Of a DNA stretch of 64,000 nt, positions 32,768 to 44,590 are shown piece after piece (the stretch's first letter is position 1; every line of letters begins with the position of its first letter). Location: positions 198,501-262,500 of the forward strand of contig CALNXK010000371.1 in assembly GCA_942486035.1 (NCBI GenBank), in the 5' to 3' direction. The stretch is from Porites lobata (Eukaryota; Cnidaria; Anthozoa; Scleractinia; Poritidae). The notes below the pieces were generated by a model that did not search any database, had not been told where the DNA came from, and saw only the letters and a program-made list of their open reading frames with translations. The translations under genes and the position numbers were made by a program.

Positions 32768-33480
32768 CAGTCAAACCAGGTCAAGCGTTCCCGTCGCTAA
32801 CAAACTAATGAATTCATTCACGGAAAAATGATTTTGTTTGTTGATTCAATAATCCATTCATAAAATGAATAATCCAACAGGCAAATTGGACCTCGATTCA
32901 ATAATCAAATGTTGATTTGGTTTATGAACAAAATCTACCTGTTCTTTATTCTTGTCTGTTGTGTTCAATCGTATTTGCTTCCTTTTTCCTACCGTTTACG
33001 ATTGCGTTTTTCATTGCCTTTAATCAAAATAACAACTAGAATAGACAGACCGCAAACGCAAAGAAACTATGAGAAACTGACAAAGGCCGAGGATCGAAAT
33101 CCACCAATCACCGCACATACACTGACCGTAGTTTGACCGTTGTGTTTTCTAAGAGGTCAGGCCTAGGTCTGTTGCACTGATTACTGGCAGCAAACTGGCG
33201 TACATGTAACAGTTTGTTGGGGTTTGAACTTCAGAACTCGCCAGCACTCGACTCTCAGAAAAAAAAGAGGAAAAAACAAAATTCTGAGGTCAACTTGTGG
33301 AAAGTGTAGTTTTTCAAAAAACAGTAATCGAATCAACATTTGATTATGGAATCGAGGCTGAATATGGACATTGGATTTTTCATTTTATGAATGGATTATT
33401 GAATCAACAAACGAAATCATTTTTCCGTGAATGAATTCATTAGTTCGTTAGCGACGGGAACGCTTGACCTGGTTTGCCTG
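32768..33480. mobile_element. Mariner-like MITE, 713 bp, ~110-bp TIRs, TA duplication
   Basis: Ends CAGTCAAACCAGGTCAAGCG and, inverted, CAGGCAAACCAGGTCAAGCG. The inverted repeats continue with few mismatches for ~110 bp (through TTGATTCAATAATCCATTCA). TA flanks both ends (32766-32767, 33481-33482). It is inserted in a finger of the zinc-finger pseudogene and is absent from the paired arm, so it postdates the duplication. Confidence 0.85.
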
Positions 33481-33813
33481 TAATGTTGCTTACAAGTTGA
33501 TGAATGTGTAAAGCACTTATCACAATACTTGCACTGAAAGGATTTCATGCCTGTATGTGTACGCTCATGTCGCTTGCAATTTGACAATATGCTAAAGCAG
33601 TTATTACAGTACTTGCACTGATAAGGTTTCACTCCTGAATGAAAACGCTCATGCTGCTTGCAATATGCTGAATCAGTAAAGTACTTATCACAATACTTGC
33701 ATTGATAAGGTTTTACTCCTGTGTGTGTCAGTTCATAGTTCTTACAATTTGATTACTGGGCAAAGCACTTATCACAGTACTTACACTGATAAGGTTTCAC
33801 TCCTGTGTGTGTC

Positions 33814-34461
33814 TGTTACTGCCAAATATTTTCTGGTTTTTCGTATTTCCTTTCGAACCCTTTTTAGTTTCGTTTGCGTTATTATCTTATAGTATTTGTG
33901 GTTTTCGCCGCGGATGTACCTGCTTAGGTATGATTTACAAACAAAGAAATCTATTATCCTTTGTATTAGTTAGTATTGTCGAACGTGATCAAGAAACTTT
34001 TTTAGTTCTAGTCAACATGTCATAGTGTTAAGATCAAAGTAAGGCTCAACGTCAACGCTGTGAAATCCCTAAAGCGGACACAGAAGTAAGTCTTTTCACT
34101 TTGTGCATGATATGTTACGTTTTATATAGCCTTTTTTGCATCGTATATCCAAAGTTTGTTTTCGTAGTTTTAAGGTAGTTTCTAGTTAATCTAACTATAG
34201 TTTTCGCTGTATTTATTTCTTAGTTTTCGAAACCGCTTTGTATATCGTTTTCTTCGTTTACACCGCCTGATCATCGCTTCTCTTCGCATCGCTTCTTTTC
34301 AGCGTTGTTAACGTCTCATCGCTTCGCTTCAATAAACTTTGTTTACATCCTTATCGTCGTGAGCATCATTATTGTAGCGAAAGTTCTTAAAGCGCGTCAA
34401 GAATTTTCTGTCTTAACGTGGGATTAAACGATCGTCCTGTGAGTAACGTTTTGCGCTCACA
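33814..34461. mobile_element. Solo LTR, 648 bp
   Basis: Begins TGTTACTGCCAAATATTTTC and ends TTTTGCGCTCACA (TG...CA). It is flanked by the 5-bp duplication GTGTC (33809-33813, 34462-34466). AATAAA lies ~130 bp before the right end. Left by recombination between two LTRs of a full element. It sits in the zinc-finger pseudogene and is absent from the paired arm. It is unrelated to the 111-bp LTRs at 13.5 kb. Confidence 0.85.
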
Positions 34462-35021
34462 GTGTCAGTTCATGCTCCTTGCAATTTGATGACTGGGCAA
34501 AGCACTTATCACAGTACTTACACTAATAACGTTTCACTCCTGTGTGTGAAACTTCATGCCACTTACAATTCTCTAGATGTGCAAAGCACTTTTCACAATG
34601 CTTGCACTGAGGTTTTAGTCCCGTATGAGTACGTTCAAGTTCCTTGCAAGTTGATCGTTGGGTAAAGCACTTGTCACAATACTCGCACTTATAGGGTTTT
34701 ACCTGATTGTTGTTAGTGCCATGTTTCAATAAATTAACTGCTGCTCTTGGATTGTCGATTTTTCGTTTTTCCATTGTACTGTTCTCATACGACTTCTTAC
34801 AACAAGATTCCTATGTTTCTGGGGGTTACGTTATTGATGCATTGTGGTTGCTGTTTTCCTTGTCTCAAATTCTAGGAAAAAGAAAGTTGGAAATGGACTT
34901 AGCAAAATCAATCGATCAAAAGTTAAGAAAACGAAAGCTACAGACATGGACAGGTGTACAAATAAAGCACTTTGCTGTATATTAGATGGAGTTCGCACAA
35001 TTCACACTTTGTCCTTTCCCA

Positions 35022-35865
35022 GTAATTACTACATTAAAATTAACTTCAAATCAAATTGAATTAACTTTCCCCACTAAAGCTAATGCATTAAAATTTACAT
35101 TATATCACAAAAAAATTTAATTACTTTAGAAAATAAAACAATAATCCATAATTAAAAAGAGGTCACTTAAACTATTTAGGCATTGTGATTGTTGACAAGT
35201 CTTTTTCATAAAAACAAGATTTTCCATAATTTGTCTCTAGAAGGTTTTCCTAAAGATAAGGTACATTATACAATCTCCCTCTTCAAAAATTCAAAAATTG
35301 TCACTCTTTCATCTCATATGCAGTAATCTCTTGGAGCAGTACTTATGCATCACATTAAATAAAGTTGACTTCAACAAAAATAATGAAGCCTGTACTTAAT
35401 GTTTTTTTACTACATGACTATATATGGCAAGGGCAAACACATAGCTTTCCCAAAACTTGATTTCTTGAAGGTAGGAAATATCTTTACAATTTATAACTCC
35501 TCATGAAGGTTTCTCATCAGTGGAAAATTAACCAGCTTTCAAGTATTTTCACTCATTACTTGAAATAAAAATTATGTTGAGCAATGTTCATCAGCTCAAC
35601 ACATGGTATGCGACAAATCAATTATAAGTGGCTACTTAATGTAGAACCAGTGTTGGTAAATAAACCAAACCGTCATCTTTCAGCTGTCAGGCAATACTTT
35701 AAATAAGCAAACAATATTCAGCAAAGATGGACAAGCATGATACAACAAAAGATGTACAATGAAAAGAAATTTTCATCAGCCACTAAAATTAAAAAGTCCT
35801 TAGGTGGCCACTGTTGAAATTGTTACACTGTAACTTTTTCACTTTGAGTTCTAAGTAAAAGAAAA
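35022..35865. other. No assigned gene
   Basis: Very AT-rich start of the spacer between the inverted arms. Nothing recognised. Confidence 0.5.
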
Positions 35866-36095
35866 AGAACTTTAATTGAGTGTCAGTATATTTAGCACAA
35901 AATTACTAATTGGGGACACGTTTTATGTGGTCATCTGAGCCACACAATGGTCTAGCTGCTTGCAGTGCAAAGGGAGTACCCACATTTCTCAGTTATTTTA
36001 AGACCCTGAGTATTGGTCCAGCCCCGGAAATAGAACCCTCAACCTCATGTTTTGCAGTCACATGCTGTACCAGCTGAGCTAACACTGCTGCAGTC
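35866..36095 (-). mobile_element. tRNA-derived SINE (tRNA-Cys-like head)
   Basis: On the minus strand the head reads GTTAGCTCAGCTGGTACAGC (A box), GTGACTGCAAAACAT (anticodon-arm-like, GCA) and GAGGTTGAGGGTTCTA (B box), internal RNA polymerase III promoter elements. A body with CCAATACTCAGGGTCTTAAA follows. The tail CGTGTCCCCAATTAG....GCTAAATATA..GACACT.AATTAAAGTT matches the 3' UTR of the LINE at ~42 kb. No CCA-compatible acceptor pairing was found, so it is a SINE and not a tRNA gene. Confidence 0.8.
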
Positions 36096-36295
36096 AAAGC
36101 TAACATTGCCACAGTTGAATGGTGATTAAAACTCAGGTTTTTATTTACAAACTTTCTTCGTACATTTTTGTAGAATGAATAATTTTGGCAGTTGGTATAT
36201 GCTCTATTTTTGCTGGGAAAATGCTGAGGCTACAAGCATCGCAAGGATTTTTTTCAGAAAACATACTAAGAATGTAAACACATTTGTGATATTAT

Positions 36296-36640
36296 TTAGT
36301 TGTGGACACTTACATGTTTGTGGCTTGTGATTCTTTCGACCTTAAGTCTGTCAGCAACATACGCAAGAATTCCACCGCCTTTCTTCGATCCTTGTCGGTC
36401 TTTTTTGAAAAACGTGTAGCCAGGTATACGTATTTGTAGAACGCAGCCAGGCTTGTTTGGCTTGAGGAAGGTTTTGATTAGAAAAAGCACATCAATTTCA
36501 TGTTGATACGCGGTTAGTAGTAACCTTATTTGCTCCAGCTTAGAGTCCGTTAAATTATTTACGTTCCACTGTCCTAGTTTAAGACCATTTCCTGGTAAAG
36601 ATATCCGAGGGCACAGTTCGTGTTCTGTCTAGCACAAGCA
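36296..36640 (-). pseudogene. LINE apurinic-endonuclease domain fragment
   Basis: Minus-strand frame with LKLGQWNVNNLTDSKLEQIR, EIDVLFLIKTFLKPNKPG, IPGYTFFKKDRQGSKKGGG and ILAYVADRL. The order (QWN.N......K......L.....DVL...ET.L) followed by (GY....KDR....GGG.L.Y) is the N-terminal endonuclease of CR1/L2-type ORF2. The acid of the usual ET motif reads K here (LIKTFL). Only this 5' part is present and no RT follows, so it is an isolated rearranged fragment. Confidence 0.8.
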
Positions 36641-38716
36641 CGTGTTGCCGACAGAGGCGGGAAAAGTTTCTCACATCTCATGCTTTCACTATTGAAAACA
36701 TCTTTTAATTGAAGTTAAAGAGTATTGAGAATTATCTTATTTTCACTCTTTGCTATGTTTGGTATTTAAGGTATTAGAACTGCTATAAAGTCCCAATATG
36801 ATCATGCTTATAAAATAACTCATTTGAAATGTACTCCTAGCCAGAACTCAAATTCCAAAAATGAAGCATTTTCGTTAAATAGAAGCCGAGAAAATGAAGG
36901 CCAAAGTTGGTATCTAAGAGCGCTGTTTTGGAAATATTAATGATCACAGGGCTGAAATCCGACTCGATACTCTCCGTTGTTGATAGAAATGTTGCAATTT
37001 TCACAACCCGGCATGTGATAACGCGTTATGAGTTTTAAATAAGCTAGGGCAAATTATGGCAAAATTCTCTTACATTCTGCTTCCCAAAACAAAGTATGAT
37101 TAATTTGATATTTCTAAATCATTTCTATGGCTGTAAAAAGCCTTCTATAGACAGATTAGATATATGATCCTTGCAAAGTCAATGACAGATAAAGCCATAG
37201 TTAAATGACCTATTATGCAAATTAGCACGCTGCTAAGGCTAAAACATTGTTTATGGCACCATATTGAGAACACGTCATGTAAGATTTTTGCATTTTCTCA
37301 CCACTTTCCGTGCTACAATCAGGTCAGTGTCACAACAAACATTAAGGACAGCAGTTTGCTTGTGAGAATTCAAGATAGTGAAAAAGAAAACAGTGTAGCG
37401 TGACGAAAATTAATGGTCAATTAAGGACAATTTTGCGGCTGTGTTGGACCGCACTGAAAACAAATTGATGTAAAAATATAAGGATTTATAACACCGCAGT
37501 GAAACTTTGCAGGTTTATTCACATAATGTTATGGAAAAGGATTAAATTTCCAGCAATTGCGGGAATATTTTGGAATTTTAGCGGTGGCCTGAAGTTATAG
37601 GGCATTACAAAAAAATTCCACCTCTACCTCTCAGGAAAAATTTACTGGCTACTGCTGGGAATTTAAAGGTAAATGAACAATCTAATTATGAGTCAGTTCG
37701 ATTTTTTTTTTATTCCTAGATATCGAGAGAAAGCCAGAAATATGGAATTATTGAATTTGTGAGCCTGGGATATAAATCAGAAGATACATGTACACCTTAG
37801 GTGTGAAAACTGACACCTCGGATATCAGTTTTTCTGAAAGCTCAGTCCTCGCTTGATAGGTCTCAATAATTTTTATTTTACAAAATCCTTTATTTTTTTA
37901 AGTAAAATTTTTTCAAATGAAATCATTTGTAGGAGATCTTATACCTTAATAAGAAAGAGCCACATGTCACAAATCTAGGAGTGTGTAATAAGGTTAGAAG
38001 TCAATCATAATTTAACAATGTGCTTGCTAATAAAAAATGTTTTGAAACCATGTAGAGGTATGAAGTGTTTTTTGTTCTCTGAACCAGCTATGAAAAATAC
38101 AATTTGCTATCAGACAGTAGAAAAAGCCATCTCGGCAGGGTTTAAAACGCAAACTTTGCAGGCTCATTTTCAAGCACTTTCTGGGAAAGGGCTTCGCTCT
38201 TTCAAAATATTCTCCTGTTACTTGACACTATCCTCCTGCTACTGCAATTCTTAATGAAACCCCTGCAATCTTGCCTCACTGAAATTTGTTTTCCTCTTAA
38301 TAGGACGATACATGTCAATCAGTCCGTGATGGTCTATATATATTTTGCTGATAACTGTCAATTGATTAATTATATTTGTTGATACATGCTGTAACTGTTG
38401 ATTGATTAGTTATTATTGTTTGTCAATAAAAGTCAATAATCACAATGATCTTAGGACAGGTAATCACAATTTCGATAAACTTCTGAGACTTTGCTGAAAA
38501 TACCTGTTGAGGATTTACGTGAACTTTGTACAAATGCCACATAAAGAGAAGGATTTGAACATCATAATTCTTCAAACGCATATAAATGCTACTCAGGTAC
38601 AAATATTGAAAAAGCTCAAGTAGACTTTCAAAAAAGTCGTTCGTCTGATTTAATAGCATTTGAAAAACCTTTCAAAGCATTAGACAAAGTCATTTGAATT
38701 TTGCATCTGAGGGGAA
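36641..38716. other. No assigned gene
   Basis: AT-rich, with only short open frames and no recognised motif. Confidence 0.5.
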
Positions 38717-39545
38717 AGGGAGCTTAAAGGGACAGTGTCCCGATTATGCGCACGCGCGAGCGTCATCTGTTTTTTCTTCAAAAGACAATAGAACTGTCAT
38801 ATTGACTCGACAAGATTTCCTTCCGGACCGCACCGCCGACAGAGATTTGTTGTTTATATTCTCAAGTAAAAATTTTAGACTTTCAAAGAAGTCTTTCGTC
38901 TTATATAAAAATTTGGCTCGCGGTTCGAAGACTTATTGCGATTTTATCGCTAGCTGGGCTGCCTCGCGACCTGAAAATCTCGTTCCGCTCGCTTTAAAAA
39001 CATATTTTCTAATTTGAAACTCGTGTCAGAGGTCAGTTGTTCCAAGTCTAGTAATATCTGCCTGATTTGCTCGCGTTCTAGCCTCAAACGTTTGAAAGAC
39101 ATAAATAAAAATGCAATCTCAACGCTATGAATCATCAGAAAGGTTAGTCAAAAATTATATTATGATTTCATGGCACTAGTTTTTCTAAACATGTAGCGCC
39201 TGTTTGTTTGATTTTGTTGGCCGTTAGGGAGATTCATTTAAAAAAGTTTACTAACGCGTCGTTGCAAAACATTCTGCTTCACGAAGCTCCCCTCCACAAG
39301 ATCTCCTCAGTCACATCAATGTCTCAATGGTTTCTTTCTTACAGTCTTTATTGTTGCCGTTTCATTTCTGCGTATTCCTTTCACAATTATCTGAGCTTGT
39401 ATGGAAGCTAGCAGAAGAAATAAGCCTTCAATCGGCATCAAAGTGCTTCCAATCTTTTGGTCCTCTGGCCTACGGCAATAAAAGTAACGCCAAAAAATCC
39501 AGATTTTGCCCAAATCGAAACTTAACAGGAACAGTGTATCATTGA
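38717..39545. repeat. ~0.8-kb dispersed repeat, copy 1 (copy 2 at 58930-59660)
   Basis: Both copies are in the same orientation and share GATTATGCGCACG.GC.AGCG, TTTTTTCTTCAAAAGACAAT, AACATGTAGCGCCTGTTTGT, CACATCAATGTCTCAATGGT and CATTGATCTGTAATC. Copy 2 has several short deletions. No protein family was recognised. Confidence 0.85.
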
Positions 39546-39742
39546 TCTGTAATCCTGAGAAGTTTTAGTGTCGTATTGAACCCGGTCAAGCGCGATGCAA
39601 ACGGATTTTTCAAGGTTCTCTTACTCTCCTCGCATCTTTTGATTTCGCGACATCCTGTCCAAAAATCAAAGTTTGGTGCATGCGCAGTAACGGGATACTG
39701 TTCCTTTAAAAGACACAGGGAGCTAATTGACTTTCCTCCCAG

Positions 39743-41665
39743 CAAAAGGTGGAGGGGCTTATTAGAGAGAGGGGGACTTAAAAGAGGATTTATGGTAATA
39801 CCATATGAATAGAAAATACAGTTCAGTATACAGATCCCCAATACAAATTGCCAGTACCTAAAATCATGGAAGAAAGTTGAAAATTTTTCTTGGAGTTAAT
39901 CCCAATTTTTTTGCTCACTGAAAACTCGACAAGTTAATTGAAGTTTAACTCATTAATCAATTTCCCTGTCTCAAATTCTCCCAGCACCGTCTCGTATTTA
40001 TTTTAGGCGAGGAAAACACAGGAAGAGTTTTCACTTGTAACCAGACGAGTTCTGAACTGCACAGGAAAAGGCATAGTCAAATAAACAATTGTAATTTCAG
40101 TGAATGCTGGAGGAATCATAACCTTGGTTTTCCCAGGCTTCACCAAGTCATCATATCATTTTGTCAGGTACAGGAATCATAACCCTGGTTTTTAAAGGCT
40201 TTATGAAATCAATTGGTTCTGCTACTTAGATTTCACGATAATTTCATTGCATCTTACTTCCGCGGTCTGCAGTTCCGCAGATCAACCCTTGAAAGTTTCT
40301 GGTAGGATATATCGTGATTAATACAGGGCAAATTTTCTAGGTATATTCGTTGGGGTGGCTCGGTGGCTCGGTAGTCCCGACTAACGAGCCATCGACTGAA
40401 GAGCCACCGAGCCGCCGAGGCACTAAAATATATACCTATAATCTGCTATAATGCATACTAAAGTATATGCCTTCTATGTCTGTCTTATACTTATATGCCT
40501 TATATCTTTCTCGTTCTTTAAACACTTGTCGTGACTAGCGAGCCACCGAGCCACTTCTGTTAAAGACCTGAAAATATGGCCCTGTATTCTGTAGTTGCTC
40601 TCGTGATTCAACATGTTTTTTTTAACCAATGTGCATTGAAAGTATAAAGTATGGCAGTTTATAAATAACGTCTCTGCAATATGTGCTTACCTCTTCTGTA
40701 TTGTGATGAAACTCATCTGTACGCTTTTCATCCAAGAACAATTTGAGTTTTTCTCAAATCCACATTATTTATTTTCTATTTTCCACCATTTTGAGCCTAG
40801 TTGGAGCCCAGGTTCCGAACGTAAAACGTTGAATGGTTACCAAGCTTTTGGAAAAGTGATCCCAGAATTCACCTCGTGTTTGTTGTTTGAGAAAGACTGA
40901 GGACCAGTAATCAAAATGGCGTCGACTAAATGCCACTGAAGGTGGGAGGTGTGTTTGTGTGACTTTTGTCTTTGGCTGCTCCTGGTTATAGTCGCTTCAG
41001 CAGGTTTTTCGAAGTTCTCTGAAAAGGTAGGAACCTCTCCATTAATAATCTAAGTAAGTGCAATGAAATTATCTTGAAATGCAAGTAGCAGAACCAGTTT
41101 GATTCAGAACCCAACTAGTTACAAGTGAAAAAGTTTCCTGTTTTGCTCAGGCTATAATAAGCACAAAAGGGTGCTGGGAGAGTTTGAGACGGTTATGTAA
41201 ACCCTTGAGACAAGGAAATTGCTTAATGAGTTAAACTTCAATTCACTTGTCGAGTATTCAGTGAGCGAAAAAATTGGGATTAACTCCCAAAAACATTTTC
41301 AACTTTCTTCTGTGGTTTTAGGTACTGGCAATAGGCCGTTATACAGTTACGGGTGGAAGCGCGGCTGGAGTTGACCTTGTTTTTATAAACATTTTCCTGC
41401 TTTATAATGTAAATCAAGTTATTCTTATGCCTTCTTATGCTAACTAGTATTTTTTAAGGACAATTTCCATAACAAAGCATAGGAGGTTTGTATCAAAACA
41501 AGGTCACCGTCAGCCTCAAGTTCACTTGTAGGCTAGGGTACTAAGTCCACAACTGTAAAATTGTCTGTATGTGCCGGGGATCTGTACACTGAATTGTATT
41601 TTCTATTCATACGGTGTTACCAAAAATCCTCTTTTAAGCCCCCCGCCAAATAAGCCCCCTCTCTC
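39743..41665. repeat. Inverted repeat, ~0.5-kb arms with ~0.8-kb spacer
   Basis: The left arm (39743-40260) and the reverse complement of the right arm (41045-41665) share, in order, CTTAAAAGAGGATTT, ATGAATAGAAAATACA, TTGCCAGTACCTAAAA, GGAGTTAATCCCAATTTTTT, ACTCGACAAGT.AATTGAAG and TGGTTCTGCTACTT. The right arm has ~240 bp extra (41335-41575). The outer ends carry TTTAAGCCCC-type blocks that recur at 41640-41950 and in the large arms. Confidence 0.85.
40335..40437. repeat. Foldback with GC-rich stem
   Basis: GGTGGCTCGGTGGCTC (40354-40369) pairs with GAGCCACCGAGCCGCC (40401-40416) with one mismatch. Flanking TAGGTATAT / ATATACCTA extends the symmetry. A further GAGCCACCGAGCCAC lies at ~40540. 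Confidence 0.8.
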
Positions 41666-41989
41666 AAATAAGCCAACTCCCTTTTCAGGGAAAGGAAGTC
41701 AATAAGCCCCCTGTCTTTCATTATTATTCTTCACTGGTAAATGAGAGACTGTATTAATCAGTCACTGATCCTGGACATTTTTTTCACCAACTGGAAGTTT
41801 GGATTTATTTTTGATTCTTGGCTGCCCTACAACTTCTTGAACTCAAGCTTTTGTACTTTGTGTTATAATTCCTTATGAAGAACTGACACCATTGTTTTTG
41901 CCAAATTAAATAAGCCCCCGTCTCCATTAGCACCCCCCTAAAATGTGTTTGAAATAATTAAGCCCCTGGGGAGCTTAACGGAGGATTTA

Positions 41990-42330
41990 TTTAATCTCTT
42001 CCTGAAATTTCTATGAAATTTCTTAGTCTCGTGAAATTTTTGCTCAGCAAATGTTTGTGAATGAATGAAAACTTTATTTAAGTGTCTATGTTTTTAGCTA
42101 TTAGCTAATGGGGGACACTGTAAAATGCTCTTTAAATAATATTAAGCCCCCGGGGGACTTAATAGTGGATTAATTTTATGGTAAGTCTTGACTTCCTGAA
42201 ATTTCTATGAAACTTCTTAGTCTAATGAAATTTCTGCTCAACAAATGTTTGTGAATGAATGAATGAAAACTTTATTTAAGTGTCTATGTTTTTAGCTATA
42301 AGCTAATGGGGGACACTGTGAAATAATTAA
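41990..42330 (-). repeat. Duplicated LINE 3' UTR (~195-bp period)
   Basis: Two copies of a block with CTTCCTGAAATTTCTATGAA, then GAATGAATGAAAACTTTATT and GCTAATGGGGGACACTGT, at ~41995-42125 and ~42187-42328. Read on the minus strand this is the 3' UTR following the LINE at 42440-43445, with AATAAAG and an (ATTC)n tail. Confidence 0.8.
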
Positions 42331-42439
42331 TTAAATACCAGATTCAAATCACTAAAAAACTAAAAAATTGCGTGTAGATTATATAATAATTATTGATTAT
42401 ATTATTAGTTTCAAAATTTGTTAAAAGGCCTAAAAACAT

Positions 42440-43445
42440 CTACATATTTACAAGGGTTGAAAGGTCGACTTTCATTATGTTCCTCTTAAACGAGTTCAGA
42501 GTTTCTATCATTCTTTTTCTTAAGTGTCTTGGCAACTTCGACCAAATGAGAGGTCCCATATATTTTACTGAATTCCTACCAAATCTTACAGTTTTGAATC
42601 TTGGTAGTTTGAAGTCACTATTCTGTAAGTTGTACTGAGTATTCTTTAAATTAAATAAGTCAGAAATATTCACAGTGAGACTGTACAAGACTGTGCTTAA
42701 CTTTAAACATCAATGTAACAATGTCCTGTAGACACCTATTGTACAGCGTCGTTAGTTTGGCACAGTCTAGCAGTTCTTGATAGGATGCGATTCTGGTTTT
42801 GTACACTGCTCTTAGCGCTCGCTCCTGAATCCACGCGAGCTTTCTCCGAACTGATGCATTGCAAAAGTGCCAGACTAGATGGCAGCAGGTTAGATGGGGC
42901 AGAATTGAAGACTTGTAAAGTGATACTTTAGCATTACAAGGTATCAAGTTGCATAGCCACACTAGGACTCCTACTTTTTGACTGGGAAAATTTTTTTTTT
43001 ATCAATTTGAACTCCTAAAAGCTTTATTTCCTCCATTCTCTCAATAGCATGTCCATCTACAGAAACATTTTGATTATCACTGTCTGTGTCAACATTTCTC
43101 AGGTTATTGTAAGTAGCTGAAACTTTTCTGGGTTGGCTGAGAGATAGTTGTTCTTGTACCAGGATAGAACTTGGTCACCTTGGGTCTTGATACTTTGTGC
43201 GACTACATTGTGCTTCTTCCCCATGACATACATCTGATGGTCTTCGGTGTACATACTTTGATTGGCATAATTTATATGGAATGACATGTCATTTTGGAAC
43301 AAGTGGACGGAAAGACAATCCCTGTGGACAGCCAAGTACCATCCTTTTCCAGTCGCTTGTCACATCTTTTATTTTCACTCTATTAAGCCTATTATTGAAG
43401 TAAAAAAGTGAAAGTGCAAGTCTTTTCAGTTTTTAAGGAAAAAAG
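42440..43445 (-). pseudogene. CR1/L2-like LINE reverse transcriptase, 5'-truncated and broken
   Basis: Minus-strand pieces: FYFNNRLNRVKIKDVTSDWK and GCPQGLSFRPL (43380-43310); after a frame change NDMSFHINYANQSMYTEDHQ, where the catalytic YADD reads YTED; LSWYKNNYLSANPEKFQ; after another break KVSLYKSSILPHLTCCHLVW and IQERALRAVYKTR; then GPLIWSKLPRHLRKRMIET ending at 42440. The order is that of the RT palm, thumb and C-terminal tail of an ORF2. The altered catalytic site and frame breaks make it inactive. Its 3' UTR lies at 41990-42330. Confidence 0.85.
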
Positions 43446-44024
43446 TTGAGTGGCAATTTTTTAGCATGATGTTTAATACCTTTGATAATAAATTTATTTT
43501 GATTGTTGATTAAAATCAATCATTGTCGTTAAATGTGACTTCCTCCAGGAAAACATTCACTAACACTAATGGCTAATGAATGGCATGTTAACCATCTTTA
43601 AAGGGTTTCTAAGGTTTGATTCATGTTTTGAATGGGTTAGTGAAAATTTGTAACGGCTTTGGAAAGTCCTAGAACAGATTGCTATAATTTTTGGAATGGT
43701 TTACTTAAGAGGTTAACTAAACTACATTTAATTTACTGCTTGCGTGATCAAAGTTTTAAAGAATTGTTGTTTGCTTTTTTTGCTGCAATAAATTTTCCTT
43801 ATTTCTTCATCAGACATGTGTTATATATTTATATATATATTTTTAATATATTTATTGATAATCACGTTAAATAATTACATTAATTTACAATACTACAAAA
43901 AAACACTTTAACAATAGACATTACCAGAGTAAAGGAAAATTAATTTGTTAAATTATTACAGGGCTAAAAGAAATTATTATAAAAAAGTACAACAGGGCAA
44001 TGAAATAATACAGAGTTAATACAG
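43446..44024. other. No assigned gene
   Basis: AT-rich, with an ATATATTTATATATATAT tract near 43822-43850. Part may be 3' UTR of the LINE fragment that follows on the minus strand. Confidence 0.5.
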
Positions 44025-44590
44025 TTAACTCAAATAAGGCATCAGTATCCACTTTCTTTTAAAGAATTCTTTGTTGCTGATTTTTTCTTCTGTTTCATAT
44101 TTAGCAATGATCTTGGCTCTAAAACCGTGAATGTTTGGAGGGATTTGTTTGCTCCTACAGTCCTACGAATAGAGTTTTCCAATAATTATAAAATAGTTCA
44201 GCAATTGAAGTAAAGGGCAATCATTTTCCATCAAAATTCCAAAGAGCACATTTTCCAAGCAGAGACGAATTCGTTGATTCAAAATAAGGCACCAATATAG
44301 TTCAAATTCAATCCAAAACTGTTTAGAGCGTGAGCAGTGATAGAACAAATGGGTTAATGATTCGGGTTGATTGTCACAGAAAGTACATAAATCATTTGTT
44401 CTATAACCTATTTTGTACAACTTTGTATTTGTGTAAAGAATTGAGTTAATTACTTTGTACTGGAAGGCTTTAACATAAGATTCGACAACGATAGAGTGTG
44501 GCAGCTTAAATATTTGCTTCAGATTGTCTCTGTTAAAATGAAAGTTACTCTGCAATTTTTGAATAGTATTGGGCTGTTTAGCTTTTTCTC
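44025..44590 (-). pseudogene. L1/Tx1-like LINE ORF2 C-terminal fragment
   Basis: Minus-strand frame FQYKVINSILYTNTKLYKIG, then CTFCDNQPESLTHLFYHC and SKQFWIEFELYWC. The C..C......L.HL...C......FW pattern is the zinc-binding region behind the RT of L1/Tx1-type LINEs. A frame change near 44163 leads to KQIPPNIHGFRAKIIAKYET and KEFFKRKW, ending at TAA 44025-44027. The RT core is absent. Confidence 0.75.

Larger units (their letters stand above)
32400..34774 (-). pseudogene. C2H2 zinc-finger gene, left copy, broken by a MITE and a solo LTR
   Basis: Starts with MEKRKIDNPRAAVNLLKHGT at 34774, as the intact copy does at 47479. Finger 1 (CEYCDKCF) is followed by a finger lacking the Tyr of GLKP(Y)QCKHC, then a TAG at 34523-34525 replaces a CAG codon after HTGVKRY. 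A solo LTR (33814-34461) and a mariner-like MITE (32768-33480) interrupt the finger array. The last fingers (32690-32540) and a C-terminal CWICQEELSSQELLLEHYDN finish the reading at 32400. Fingers show the unusual Cys pattern of the paired gene. The copy retains the original C-terminal tail that the other copy has lost. Confidence 0.9.
29580..35021 (-). repeat. Left arm of a large inverted duplication
   Basis: Its reverse complement matches 47247-52370 over most of its length. Examples are the short frame MLTNLGRLCA...KYDEVQQRAK at 31023-31229 (minus) and 50641-50847 (plus), the zinc-finger gene, and the A/T-rich stretches between. The inner boundary is sharp: similarity stops at CCTTTCCCA 35013-35021. 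The outer boundary is gradual near 29580. This arm has two extra insertions (32768-33480 and 33814-34461). Confidence 0.9.

Noticed and set aside
36020..36095. tRNA-Cys gene on the minus strand
   Set aside because: A and B box-like blocks and a GCA anticodon are visible, but acceptor pairing fails and a SINE body and LINE-like tail follow. It is a SINE head.
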